Shown here in pieces: positions 1 through 7,008 of a stretch of 64,000 nucleotides of DNA. The DNA is taken from positions 1-64,000 of the forward strand of contig JBNGDP010000004.1 in assembly GCA_049975345.1 (NCBI GenBank). Direction: 5' to 3'. The stretch is from Oceanipulchritudo sp049975345 (GTDB lineage Bacteria > Verrucomicrobiota > Verrucomicrobiia > Opitutales > Oceanipulchritudinaceae). The first letter of the stretch is position 1. Every line of letters begins with the position of its first letter. Position numbers and translations under genes: made by a program. The notes beneath the pieces were generated by a model, which was not told the DNA's origin, made no database searches, and saw only the letters and a list, made by a program, of their open reading frames with translations.

Positions 1-176
1 CTACAGAACATAACACGGCCGTCGCCTGATTTGAATCCTGTGACTCGTGCCAGGGTAATCCGGCCGCCGGAAACGTCTCCCGCCCCCGGCGGCCGGCCCG
101 TCCGCGGGCTCACCAGCTGGCGCCAGCTCCCGCGGATGAACCCTCTAACCTCTGTGAATTCGACAACCGCCGTTCC

Positions 177-204
177 AAAAAAGGGCGCCCCGTCAGGGCG
201 CCCC
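177..204 (-). terminator. Rho-independent terminator after the PEP-CTERM gene
   Basis: On the minus strand an 8-bp GC stem (GGGCGCCC on both arms, 183-190 and 196-203) with a 5-nt loop is followed by six T residues. It lies about 40 bp beyond the stop of the PEP-CTERM gene in the expected orientation. I see no gene or RNA in the rest of the left edge (1-176). Confidence 0.8.
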
Positions 205-246
205 GTGAAATGCCATTGGCCCGACAATTCCTTCACGTCAATACGC

Positions 247-1122
247 TCAGGAACGCAGCCGACGACGCAGCAGGATCCCGCCCAAGGCAAGGAAGCCGAG
301 GAAAAGTGCGTAGGTCGACGGCTCAGGGACGCCAAGAACAGCATTGAGATTCTCTTGGGAAGTCCCGCCGTAGGCAATCCGAAGCTGGTCAACTTGGGCA
401 TCCTGGTCCGTAACGAAGTTGATCGATGAAATTGTTGACGGCACAAAATCGCTCAAGCTGTCAAGAACATGGTACCGGTCTGCGGTCGCGGAGTTCAAGT
501 TGGCGAGTGTGACGGCTGTTGTTGTGTCATCGCGAAAACCCCAGACCTCAAGATTATCGTTGGCTCCGGAGGTGTTGATGGAGTATCGGCCAATAATCAG
601 CCAGTTCACATTTTGCGTAAGGGCAACACCATCGGTGTAACTGGTACTTGCATCACGGACGAACACCTTATCACCCGATATTCCAAATCGTGGTGAGGTT
701 CCGGTGTTCAATCCAACATGAACATTCCATGCGAAATCATCTCCCGTCACCAACCGGGCCACAAGAGAGAAATATACATCCTGGGCAACTGTACCGTCGA
801 TGGATGTCGCCAAACTTCTGAAATTTTGAGCACCGTTGTAACTTCCATCAACCGTACCAGCCAGCAGGCCCGTACCGCTTGAATTGTCGTCGATATAGCC
901 CGATGCTGCGTTACCAAATACAAGGTCAGCGTTCGCAATAGCGGCCGGGGAGCCCTCGTCTGAATAGGCCCCAGTCCAACCTGATCCTCCCGCAAGGCCG
1001 GTTGTGCTTGCCTGAGCCCCGTATCCAAAATCATCGGTAACAAGCGTGACCTGTCCGCTCAATGACATGGCAGCCAACAGTGCTGATCCGAAAAGGAGAG
1101 TGATTTGTAGTGATTTATTCAT
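247..1122 (-). CDS. PEP-CTERM sorted surface protein, single-module
   Basis: A 291-aa secreted protein. Residues 1-24 form a signal peptide. The last 27 residues are a PEP-CTERM sorting signal: VPEP at 265-268, a hydrophobic segment, then an RRRLR tail. In that family the signal directs exosortase-dependent processing and surface display. The body (about 25-260) resembles each half of the neighbouring larger protein, with the order FGYG, GGSGW, SGYID, a central NWLI strand, then SSINFV and DQLRIAYG, suggesting a lectin-like jelly roll (inference). The ligand is unknown. A 13-bp palindromic motif lies about 90 bp upstream of the start, and a strong terminator follows. Confidence 0.85.
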   Translation of the reverse strand: MNKSLQITLLFGSALLAAMSLSGQVTLVTDDFGYGAQASTTGLAGGSGWTGAYSDEGSPAAIANADLVFGNAASGYIDDNSSGTGLLAGTVDGSYNGAQNFRSLATSIDGTVAQDVYFSLVARLVTGDDFAWNVHVGLNTGTSPRFGISGDKVFVRDASTSYTDGVALTQNVNWLIIGRYSINTSGANDNLEVWGFRDDTTTAVTLANLNSATADRYHVLDSLSDFVPSTISSINFVTDQDAQVDQLRIAYGGTSQENLNAVLGVPEPSTYALFLGFLALGGILLRRRLRS

Positions 1123-1173
1123 TTTTATCTTTGGGATTTACTGTTCGGTTTGCGGTTTGAAATGAGATGGGAA

Positions 1174-1226
1174 ACTTATGATAAAGGGGAAAGCATTGGC
1201 CAGCCCTCCGTCCCTTTATCCTAAAG
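1174..1226. promoter_or_regulatory. Operator-like palindromes upstream of the PEP-CTERM gene
   Basis: CTTTATCCTAAAG at 1214-1226 is an odd palindrome (CTTTA, 3-nt centre, TAAAG), identical to the sites at 3164-3176 and (reverse complement) 3193-3205. A degenerate partner (10 of 13 matching) lies at 1174-1186. The exact site is 92 bp upstream of the PEP-CTERM start. GATAAAGGG (1180-1188) and CCCTTTATC (1212-1220) also form an inverted repeat. No T-run follows on either strand, so an operator fits better than a terminator. The regulator is not identified. Confidence 0.5.
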
Positions 1227-1240
1227 CCGGTCCCATCCCT

Positions 1241-3061
1241 CTAATTGCTGACGTTCACACGGTAGAAGACCTTGTTTCCGGCGCCTGGAACCCCTCCGGG
1301 GTCGGTAATGGAGAGGGTGCCGTCATTGCCGGGCACCGGCGCGGCCGGTACCTGGTCGGGAACGGCGGACCACGTGATCATTCCATCGTCGGAAAACTCC
1401 AGGGTGTAATTGAAAGCGGAATCCGACTCGAAGGAGACGACGATATCGGCGCCGGACAAGGAGATATCCACACCCACCGGGGCGACCGGGGGAGCCGCGG
1501 TGGAGCCGGTCAGGATCTGGTTGAAGCCGGTGGCGGCATCAAACCCGTGGCCGATGCGCAGCTGGTCGGCGACCGTGCCGTCGTCAAGGACGATGTTCAC
1601 CGACTCGAGGGCGTCGAGAAAGTTGCCGGTGACGGAGACATTGCGTCCGAGGTTGACCGCCGGGCTGTCGATGCTTGCGGGAGTCAACGCGTTGCCGTTG
1701 TCGTCGGCGATGGCGTACATGGTGAGCGTGTCGGTCGAGCCATCGGCGTTCAGGTCAAGGCGGCCCACGAGGAGCCAGGTCCGGTCCGTGGTCACGTTGT
1801 CCCCCAATGTATAGACCGGATCAATACCGCTGCCAAGGACAAAGAGCTGGCGACCGGCCAGACCCATGCGAGGGGCGGTGTCCGATCCGTTCAGGTACCA
1901 CTGCACCCTGCCCTCCGGATCGAAAGTCGTGACGCAGGAGAACCAGACCGTACCGGTGGTGACCGGCCCGTCGCCGAAGTCGCGCCCGGTGCGGTTGTCA
2001 TTGAAATCGGCAGTCACCGCGCCCTGGATCTGCCCGTCGCTGGCAGTGGTGCCATTGACGTCGACATAGCCGGAGAAGGCGTTGTTGAAGTTGGTGTTGC
2101 CCGAGATGTAGTTCACGTCCGTGCCGATTACATTGTACCAGGCGTCCGCCCAGCCGGTGCCGCCGTTGAAGCCGGAGAGCGGTGCGGTCAAAGTCCCGTA
2201 TCCGTCGAAATACTCGAAGTACGGGCCCGCCTCCACGGCCGTCTGCTCCACGCCCGTCAGGATCTCCTGGAAGCCGAGGTACTCGTCCTGACCATAGCTG
2301 ATGCGCACCTGGTCGATGAACGTACCGGCGTCCAGGACGAAATTCACCGAGTCAATCTGGTCAATAAATTCCCCGCTGTCGGTCACCACGCGGGTCAGGT
2401 TGATGCCCGTGTCGGCGACATTGACAGCGTCCAAGGCATTCGGATTGTTGTCGGCAATGGCATAGACGGAGAGCGTGTCCGTTGTCGTCCCGTTGGTATT
2501 CAGGTCCACCCGGCAGACGATCAGCCAGTTGCGGTCGGTGGTCACGAGATCACCGCTTGAATATACAGTCGTACCGGAACCGCGGACAAATAGCCGCCGA
2601 ACATCAATCCCCATTCTCGGGGTCGTGTTGCTGCCATCGAGGTAGACCTGGGCACGGCCGTTGGCGTCGAAAGTCGTGATAAAGGAAATCCAGACCGTCC
2701 CGGAGGTAACGGGGCCGCCGAGAATAGTCCGCCCGGTCCGGTTGTTGTTGTAGCTGCCGGTCGCCGTCCCCTGCATCTGGCCGTCGTTCGCGGTCGCGCC
2801 ATTGATGTCCACATAGCCGGTGGCCGGGTTGCTCAAGTTTGTATTGGACGGCACGTAGTTCATGTCCGTGCCGATAACATTGTACCAGGCACCGTCCCAG
2901 CCGCTGCCGCCATTCAGACCGGCCAGCGAGATCGTCGCCGCGCCGTAGCCGTCAAAGGATTCGGTAACCAGGCTCGCGCTGGCAAACATTCCACCGCAGA
3001 GGCCGATCGCCACCATCAGGCATTTCTTCACACCGTTTCTCGGAAGTAGGGTATCTTTCAT
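1241..3061 (-). CDS. Secreted protein with duplicated jelly-roll-like module
   Basis: A 606-aa secreted protein; I use the ATG at 3061, which gives a signal peptide (about 1-29), rather than in-frame codons further upstream. It contains two homologous units, about 31-271 and 281-520, sharing the order FDGYG, WYNVIGTD, GYVD-NG, DGQ-QG, NRTGR, TTDR-WL, and a terminal D-LRI-G or DQVRISYG strand. The same unit occurs once in the downstream PEP-CTERM protein. Residues 526-606 form a beta-sandwich of the kind that ends many verrucomicrobial secreted proteins (YTLEFSDDG, then VFYRV). There is no PEP-CTERM tail, so it may be released. Polysaccharide binding is inferred only from context with the divergent sugar symporter. 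Confidence 0.8.
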   Translation of the reverse strand: MKDTLLPRNGVKKCLMVAIGLCGGMFASASLVTESFDGYGAATISLAGLNGGSGWDGAWYNVIGTDMNYVPSNTNLSNPATGYVDINGATANDGQMQGTATGSYNNNRTGRTILGGPVTSGTVWISFITTFDANGRAQVYLDGSNTTPRMGIDVRRLFVRGSGTTVYSSGDLVTTDRNWLIVCRVDLNTNGTTTDTLSVYAIADNNPNALDAVNVADTGINLTRVVTDSGEFIDQIDSVNFVLDAGTFIDQVRISYGQDEYLGFQEILTGVEQTAVEAGPYFEYFDGYGTLTAPLSGFNGGTGWADAWYNVIGTDVNYISGNTNFNNAFSGYVDVNGTTASDGQIQGAVTADFNDNRTGRDFGDGPVTTGTVWFSCVTTFDPEGRVQWYLNGSDTAPRMGLAGRQLFVLGSGIDPVYTLGDNVTTDRTWLLVGRLDLNADGSTDTLTMYAIADDNGNALTPASIDSPAVNLGRNVSVTGNFLDALESVNIVLDDGTVADQLRIGHGFDAATGFNQILTGSTAAPPVAPVGVDISLSGADIVVSFESDSAFNYTLEFSDDGMITWSAVPDQVPAAPVPGNDGTLSITDPGGVPGAGNKVFYRVNVSN

Positions 3062-3160
3062 ATGGATCGATCTATTGGGTTGAGGAGATAGGTTTTTCCG
3101 GATGCACCCGGCATCCACGAAAATCTTCAACACGCCCGGGATCGCGATTCAAGCGAAGCA

Positions 3161-3208
3161 GCACTTTATCCTAAAGCCGTGGCCCGCCTCCCCTTTAGGA
3201 TAAAGTGC
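3161..3208. promoter_or_regulatory. 16-bp inverted repeat between divergent genes (double operator)
   Basis: Arms at 3161-3176 and 3193-3208 are perfectly complementary over 16 bp, with a 16-nt spacer. Each arm contains the odd palindrome CTTTATCCTAAAG or its complement. The structure lies 57-104 bp upstream of the symporter start and about 100-147 bp upstream of the divergent secreted protein, a good place for a shared operator. It carries no flanking T-run and overlaps no convincing coding sequence. Confidence 0.6.
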
Positions 3209-3264
3209 CGGGATCATGGTATCGGGGGTGGGACTTGGCTTTAAGGCCTATCTGCCTGAGGCCC

Positions 3265-4719
3265 ATGAAGAGCAAAAAGGAAAAGCTACTGGAGGAACCG
3301 ATCCCGGCGGAGGCGCGCGTACCCTGGTACGAGAAGCTGCTGTTTGGGGCCGGCGGTATTGGCCACGGCTTCCAGAGTTACGCGGACAACCAGATCTACC
3401 AGCCGTTTTTCGTCCTGACCCTGGGCATCTCTCCGGCATGGATGAGCCTGCGCAACCTCTGCGAGCGGCTCTGGGATGCCGTCTCGGATGCGCTGGTTGG
3501 CTGGTGGACGGACAACACGAAAAGCCGCTGGGGCCGGCGAAAGCCGTTTGTCTTCGCCGGGGGATTACTCGGCGGAATCTGGTTGCCGGTCGTCTTTTTC
3601 CTGAACCCTGAATGGAGCACGCACACCATCGTGGTGTGGATGATCGGCTACGCCATCATTGCCTCCACCCTGATGACCCTCTGGAACATCCCCTACCAGT
3701 GCATGCTGCTGGAGATTACCCCGCACACCCGGGAACGGACCAATGTGGCGGCCTGGCGGGCCTACGTGGGCAAGCTGGGGGGCCTAGCCATGGGCTGGAT
3801 CTGGTGGCTCACCCAGCTGCCGATTTTCAATGACCCGGAAACCGGGGAACCGGACATGATTCTCGGGGCGCGCTGGGTCATGGTCGCCTTCGGCGGGATA
3901 TCCATCCTTTTCGCCCTGTTACCACTCTTCGCCAAGTGCCGCACCGCCCCGGCCGCGCCCAGCAAGGCCGCAACAATGAACCTGCGCCAGAACATCAGTG
4001 AAACCTTCAGCAACCGATCCTTTCTGGTGATCCTTGGGGTTGCGCTGCTCTTCACCCTCGGTTACAACATGAAGAGCAATCTCGATTTTTACGCCCAGTT
4101 TTTCTATGTCTTCGAGGGCGACCAAAAACTGGCCTCGACCGTGCGCGGCACCGGGCACACGCTGACCATGCTCATTGGTGTGGTTGGCATCCCCGTCTTC
4201 CAATGGCTGGCCAACCACATCGGCAAACGTTTCGCCCTTGTGCTTGTGATGGCCATCGTTTTCATGGCCGGCATCTCGACCATTGTCTGTTATAACCCGG
4301 CTTATCCTTACCTGTCGATGGTTCCCCAGCTGCTCGTGGCCCCCGCGTGGACGGCGATGTGGATCCTCATCCCCTCCATGACCGGCGACATCGTGGATGA
4401 GGACGAGCTCAAGACCGGCAACCGTCGCGAAGGTTCCTTTTCCTCCACCTTCTCCTGGTTCTACAAGGTCGCCCTATCCCTGGCCCCCGTCATCTCCGGG
4501 CCCCTCATCGAGCTCATCGGTTTCGACTCGGGAATGAAAACCGAACAGCCGGAGGGCGTCGTCACCACCCTGCGGGTGCTCATTGTCGTCATCCCGACTG
4601 TTTTCATTGGCAGCGCCATGCTGCTGTTGACGCGATACACCCTGACCACGGAACGCATCGAGGAAGTTCAGGAGGAACTGCAGGCCCGCCGCATGCACCA
4701 CAGGGCAAACGGATCGTAA
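3265..4719 (+). CDS. GPH-family sugar:cation symporter (MFS_2)
   Basis: A 484-aa, 12-TM transporter of the glycoside-pentoside-hexuronide:cation symporter family (MelB-like). The family signature is clear near the N-terminus: ERLWDAVSDALVGWW followed by a DNTKSRWGRRKP loop after TM2. A second signature region, PSMTGDIVDEDELKTG-RREG, lies in the C-terminal half, as in other family members. The ATG at 3265 is preferred because upstream in-frame codons run through the inverted repeat at 3161-3208. It probably imports a glycoside, pentose or uronate with Na+ or H+. The divergent secreted protein and adjacent AraC regulator and URO-D-family gene suggest a catabolic locus; the substrate cannot be read from sequence. 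Confidence 0.85.
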   Translation: MKSKKEKLLEEPIPAEARVPWYEKLLFGAGGIGHGFQSYADNQIYQPFFVLTLGISPAWMSLRNLCERLWDAVSDALVGWWTDNTKSRWGRRKPFVFAGGLLGGIWLPVVFFLNPEWSTHTIVVWMIGYAIIASTLMTLWNIPYQCMLLEITPHTRERTNVAAWRAYVGKLGGLAMGWIWWLTQLPIFNDPETGEPDMILGARWVMVAFGGISILFALLPLFAKCRTAPAAPSKAATMNLRQNISETFSNRSFLVILGVALLFTLGYNMKSNLDFYAQFFYVFEGDQKLASTVRGTGHTLTMLIGVVGIPVFQWLANHIGKRFALVLVMAIVFMAGISTIVCYNPAYPYLSMVPQLLVAPAWTAMWILIPSMTGDIVDEDELKTGNRREGSFSSTFSWFYKVALSLAPVISGPLIELIGFDSGMKTEQPEGVVTTLRVLIVVIPTVFIGSAMLLLTRYTLTTERIEEVQEELQARRMHHRANGS

Positions 4720-4740
4720 AAAGACGTGTTTTGCTTTCCG

Positions 4741-4757
4741 GAGCGGCCTTCCCGCTC
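4741..4757. terminator. Weak hairpin between convergent symporter and araC-type gene
   Basis: A 6-bp stem (GAGCGG at 4741-4746, CCGCTC at 4752-4757) with a 5-nt loop sits in the 54-bp gap between convergent stops. No T-run follows directly, so termination is only a guess from location. Confidence 0.25.
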
Positions 4758-4773
4758 ATCGGAGAAGGAAAAT

Positions 4774-5580
4774 CTACCGCACCCGGTGCCGGCGCCGCCA
4801 GCAGCTGGGATTCATTCCCGTCCGATCCTTGAATTGGCGGCTGAAGTGAAACACATTGCCGTAGCCGGTGGCCGCGGCGATTTCCCCCACGGGCAGGCGC
4901 GTCTCCCGCAAGTAGTAACAAGCCCGCTGGATGCGGCAATCAAGGACAAACTGGAAGGGGGACCGGCCGGTTACTGAACGGAACACCCGCCGGAAGTGCC
5001 CCGGGCTCAAACCAGCCTCCCGGGCCAAGGCCTCGACTTCCCACTTTCCCCCCGCGTTTTCGCGGATCCTGCCGGCCAACCGGCGGATCCTTTCCTGGGG
5101 GGTGGCGGGTTTCTCAAGGGCGGAGCGTTCGCGTCTCAGGAGCAACTGCCAGAGAATCGCCTCCCGGAATGCGGCGTGGGACCGACCGCAGGACAAGGCC
5201 GTGAACTCATGGACCATCCCCCACAGAAAGGGATCGGCCCGCATTGAGACCGGTCCGCAAGGTGGTGGAGAGGTAATGGCCGGATCCGGCGGTCCCGAAA
5301 CCGAGAAGTGACAATAGAAAACCTTCAACGGATTGTCGGGATGATGGGAGGCATGCAGCCGGACCGGGCCGGGGCAGAAACAGAAGCTTGTGCCCACCGT
5401 CAAGGAATGGGATTTTCCGTTGAGTTCCATTTTTCCCGAACCCTCGAGCACTATCCAGAGATCGAAATCTGTAAACCCTTGCATCTCCCAGCACCATGCC
5501 GGCTCACAACTGACCAGCCCGTTTTGAGGGCTTATTTTCAAGCGAGCGGCCTTTTTCCAGGAAGATTCCCAATAGGGCAT
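4774..5580 (-). CDS. AraC-family transcriptional regulator
   Basis: A 268-aa regulator. The N-terminal half looks like an AraC-type ligand-binding cupin (DLWIVLEGSGKMELNG, a typical cupin turn, followed by PGPVRLHA). The C-terminal ~100 residues carry two helix-turn-helix motifs: VEALAREAGLSPGHFRRVF and the second around VGEIAAATGYGNVFHFSRQF, ending with a family-typical TGMNPS. I start at the ATG at 5580 (MPYWES); an in-frame ATG at 5610 is possible. It is convergent with the symporter and divergent from the URO-D-family gene, so it is a likely local regulator, possibly of the palindromic sites to its left (untested). Confidence 0.85.
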   Translation of the reverse strand: MPYWESSWKKAARLKISPQNGLVSCEPAWCWEMQGFTDFDLWIVLEGSGKMELNGKSHSLTVGTSFCFCPGPVRLHASHHPDNPLKVFYCHFSVSGPPDPAITSPPPCGPVSMRADPFLWGMVHEFTALSCGRSHAAFREAILWQLLLRRERSALEKPATPQERIRRLAGRIRENAGGKWEVEALAREAGLSPGHFRRVFRSVTGRSPFQFVLDCRIQRACYYLRETRLPVGEIAAATGYGNVFHFSRQFKDRTGMNPSCWRRRHRVR

Positions 5581-5589
5581 GATGTTTGG

Positions 5590-5595
5590 AATATA
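5590..5595 (-). promoter_or_regulatory. Possible -10 element for the AraC-family gene
   Basis: On the minus strand the AT-rich run contains TATATT (5590-5595) about 9 nt before the ATG at 5580. If used, the transcript would begin almost at the start codon, a leaderless mRNA. If translation begins at 5610 this is coding sequence instead. Confidence 0.25.
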
Positions 5596-5656
5596 TAAAA
5601 TAAAGTTCATTCGTGCAATTCCAAACAAAAGCTCGCCGCCGTATACTGGTCCCATC

Positions 5657-5785
5657 ATGCCGGGAATCACCAGAAGCATCCGTAGCCTGGAGGAGCGGGA
5701 AGCCTTCCGCGAGGACGCGTTTATCCTGAAGAATGAGTTGTTGAATTCCTCGCAAGTGGAAGCGGTCCGGCGACAGGGTTTCTGA
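5657..5785 (+). CDS. Possible small ORF upstream of the URO-D-family gene
   Basis: A 42-codon ORF (MPGITRSIRSLEE to VRRQGF) ends 2 nt before the ATG of the next gene, in another frame. It is rich in charged residues, consistent with one or two amphipathic helices. It may be a translationally coupled leader peptide, or the real N-terminus of the next protein if the assembly contains a frameshift. I recognise no family and see no ribosome binding site. Confidence 0.25.
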   Translation: MPGITRSIRSLEEREAFREDAFILKNELLNSSQVEAVRRQGF

Positions 5786-5787
5786 TC

Positions 5788-6906
5788 ATGGTCTGGGACC
5801 GGGAGGCATTTCTTTCCCATCTCTGCTTCGAAGGGAGCGCACGGGAAATGATCGTGGAGTTGTTTGGCCTGCTCATCGGGACGGAGGAGCGCTGGCGCGA
5901 CCAGGGAGCCACCGAGGAAGAGATCGACCTCACCGCCTTTGCCTGGGATCGCGTCCCCATGGCCTGGGTGCCGGTCAACCGCGGCCCGTTGAGCGGTATC
6001 CGTGAGGAGGTTCTCCGGGAGACAGATAAGGAAAAGGTGATCAGGGACACCTTCGGGCGCACCACGATCCTGCCCAAACAGGCGGCGACGATCTCCCTCC
6101 CGCAGGACTTTCCGGTGATGGAACCGGAAGACTGGCAGCGGATCCGGCACTGGTTCAGGGTGGACGAAACACGGGTCGAAACCGAGAGCCTGGAATCCTG
6201 CGCGAGGGAACGGGAGAACGGCGCCTTGGTCCGGGCCGCAATCTGGGGCGCATACGATATCCTGCGGCAGCTGATGGGCGACGAACTGGCCTGCGTGAGC
6301 GTCATCGAGGAACCGGAACTGGTGGAGGACATCCTCCGGACCGTCGGGGACATGCAGGCCCGGTGCCTGGAAAAGGCCATCGAAACCACCCCGATCGACA
6401 TCCTGCATATCCACGAGGACTTCGCCGGAAAAAGCGGGCCGCTGGTCGGTCCCAACATCATCCGCGACCGGTTCAACCCCTATTACTCACGCCTGTGGAA
6501 AATCGCCCGGCGCGCCGGGGCCCGGATCTTCGACCTCGACAGCGACGGCTTCGTCGACCCGGTCATCGACGCGCTCCTCGAGGGCGGAATCAACTGCATC
6601 CACCCGGTGGAGCCGGCCGCGGGCAGCGACATGGTCCGGCTCCGGCGCATATACGGCAACCGGCTGATCCTGCGCGGGGGCATCGACAAGTTCGCCCTCA
6701 CCCGCGGACGGGTGGCCATCGACGCGGAGCTGGAATACCGCCTCGATCCCTGCCTGCGCGGCGGTGGAACCATGTTCGGCCTCGATCACCGCATTCCGCG
6801 TGAGGTCCCCGTCGAGGCCTACCGCTATTACGTGAAGCGCCTGCGCGAAGGCCTCGACCTGCCCCCCGTCGAAAAGGATGCGCCGGGCTGGTGCCGGATG
6901 GCCTGA
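5788..6906 (+). CDS. Uroporphyrinogen decarboxylase (URO-D) superfamily protein
   Basis: A 372-aa protein of the URO-D fold (TIM barrel), of the branch that includes corrinoid-linked methyltransferases rather than true HemE. Features: HIHEDFAGKSGPLVGP in the middle, then GARIFDLDSDGFVD (strand with acidic residues), INCIHPVEPAAGSD, the GNRLILRGGIDK strand, and a closing GGGTMFGLDHRIP motif. In this superfamily the His/Asp-rich loop regions bind the substrate or metal. Gene context is catabolic (symporter, AraC regulator) rather than heme synthesis, so methyl-group removal from a methylated substrate is possible but inferred. No corrinoid-binding partner is visible in the window. Confidence 0.7.
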   Translation: MVWDREAFLSHLCFEGSAREMIVELFGLLIGTEERWRDQGATEEEIDLTAFAWDRVPMAWVPVNRGPLSGIREEVLRETDKEKVIRDTFGRTTILPKQAATISLPQDFPVMEPEDWQRIRHWFRVDETRVETESLESCARERENGALVRAAIWGAYDILRQLMGDELACVSVIEEPELVEDILRTVGDMQARCLEKAIETTPIDILHIHEDFAGKSGPLVGPNIIRDRFNPYYSRLWKIARRAGARIFDLDSDGFVDPVIDALLEGGINCIHPVEPAAGSDMVRLRRIYGNRLILRGGIDKFALTRGRVAIDAELEYRLDPCLRGGGTMFGLDHRIPREVPVEAYRYYVKRLREGLDLPPVEKDAPGWCRMA

Positions 6907-6910
6907 GGAT

Positions 6911-6960
6911 GGGTCAGCCCTTGGATTTTGATCTGCAGATCAGAATCCAAGGGCTGACCC
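6911..6960. repeat. 50-bp near-perfect palindrome (REP-like element)
   Basis: The left arm GGGTCAGCCCTTGGATT (6911-6927) is the exact complement of 6944-6960. The centre is itself a 14-bp perfect palindrome (TGATCTGCAGATCA). Only the pair joining these two parts mismatches. It starts 5 bp after the URO-D-family stop. The sequence style (GGGTCAG arms, AAT-rich neck) resembles REP elements associated with RAYT transposases, but no transposase is present here. It may also end transcription. Confidence 0.7.
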
Positions 6961-7008
6961 CTTTACTTTCTGCTTGATTCTGCGTCATCGCCTCCTTTCA
7001 AGTGGACA

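Noticed and set aside
1..60. TTCAAAT-like loop on the minus strand suggesting a tRNA
   Set aside because: The bases around it do not form a T-arm and no acceptor or anticodon stem can be drawn.
1178..2560. Long plus-strand ORF opposite the duplicated-module protein
   Set aside because: Its codons mirror a clear secreted protein on the other strand; no family motifs or signal, so a GC-rich shadow.
5719..5731. Fourth copy of the CTTTATCCTAAAG operator
   Set aside because: Two mismatches; about one such match is expected by chance in 64 kb, so it is not listed as a site.
5581..6414. Upstream extension of the AraC-family ORF on the minus strand
   Set aside because: This part is antisense to the URO-D-family gene; the regulator is complete from 5580 or 5610.
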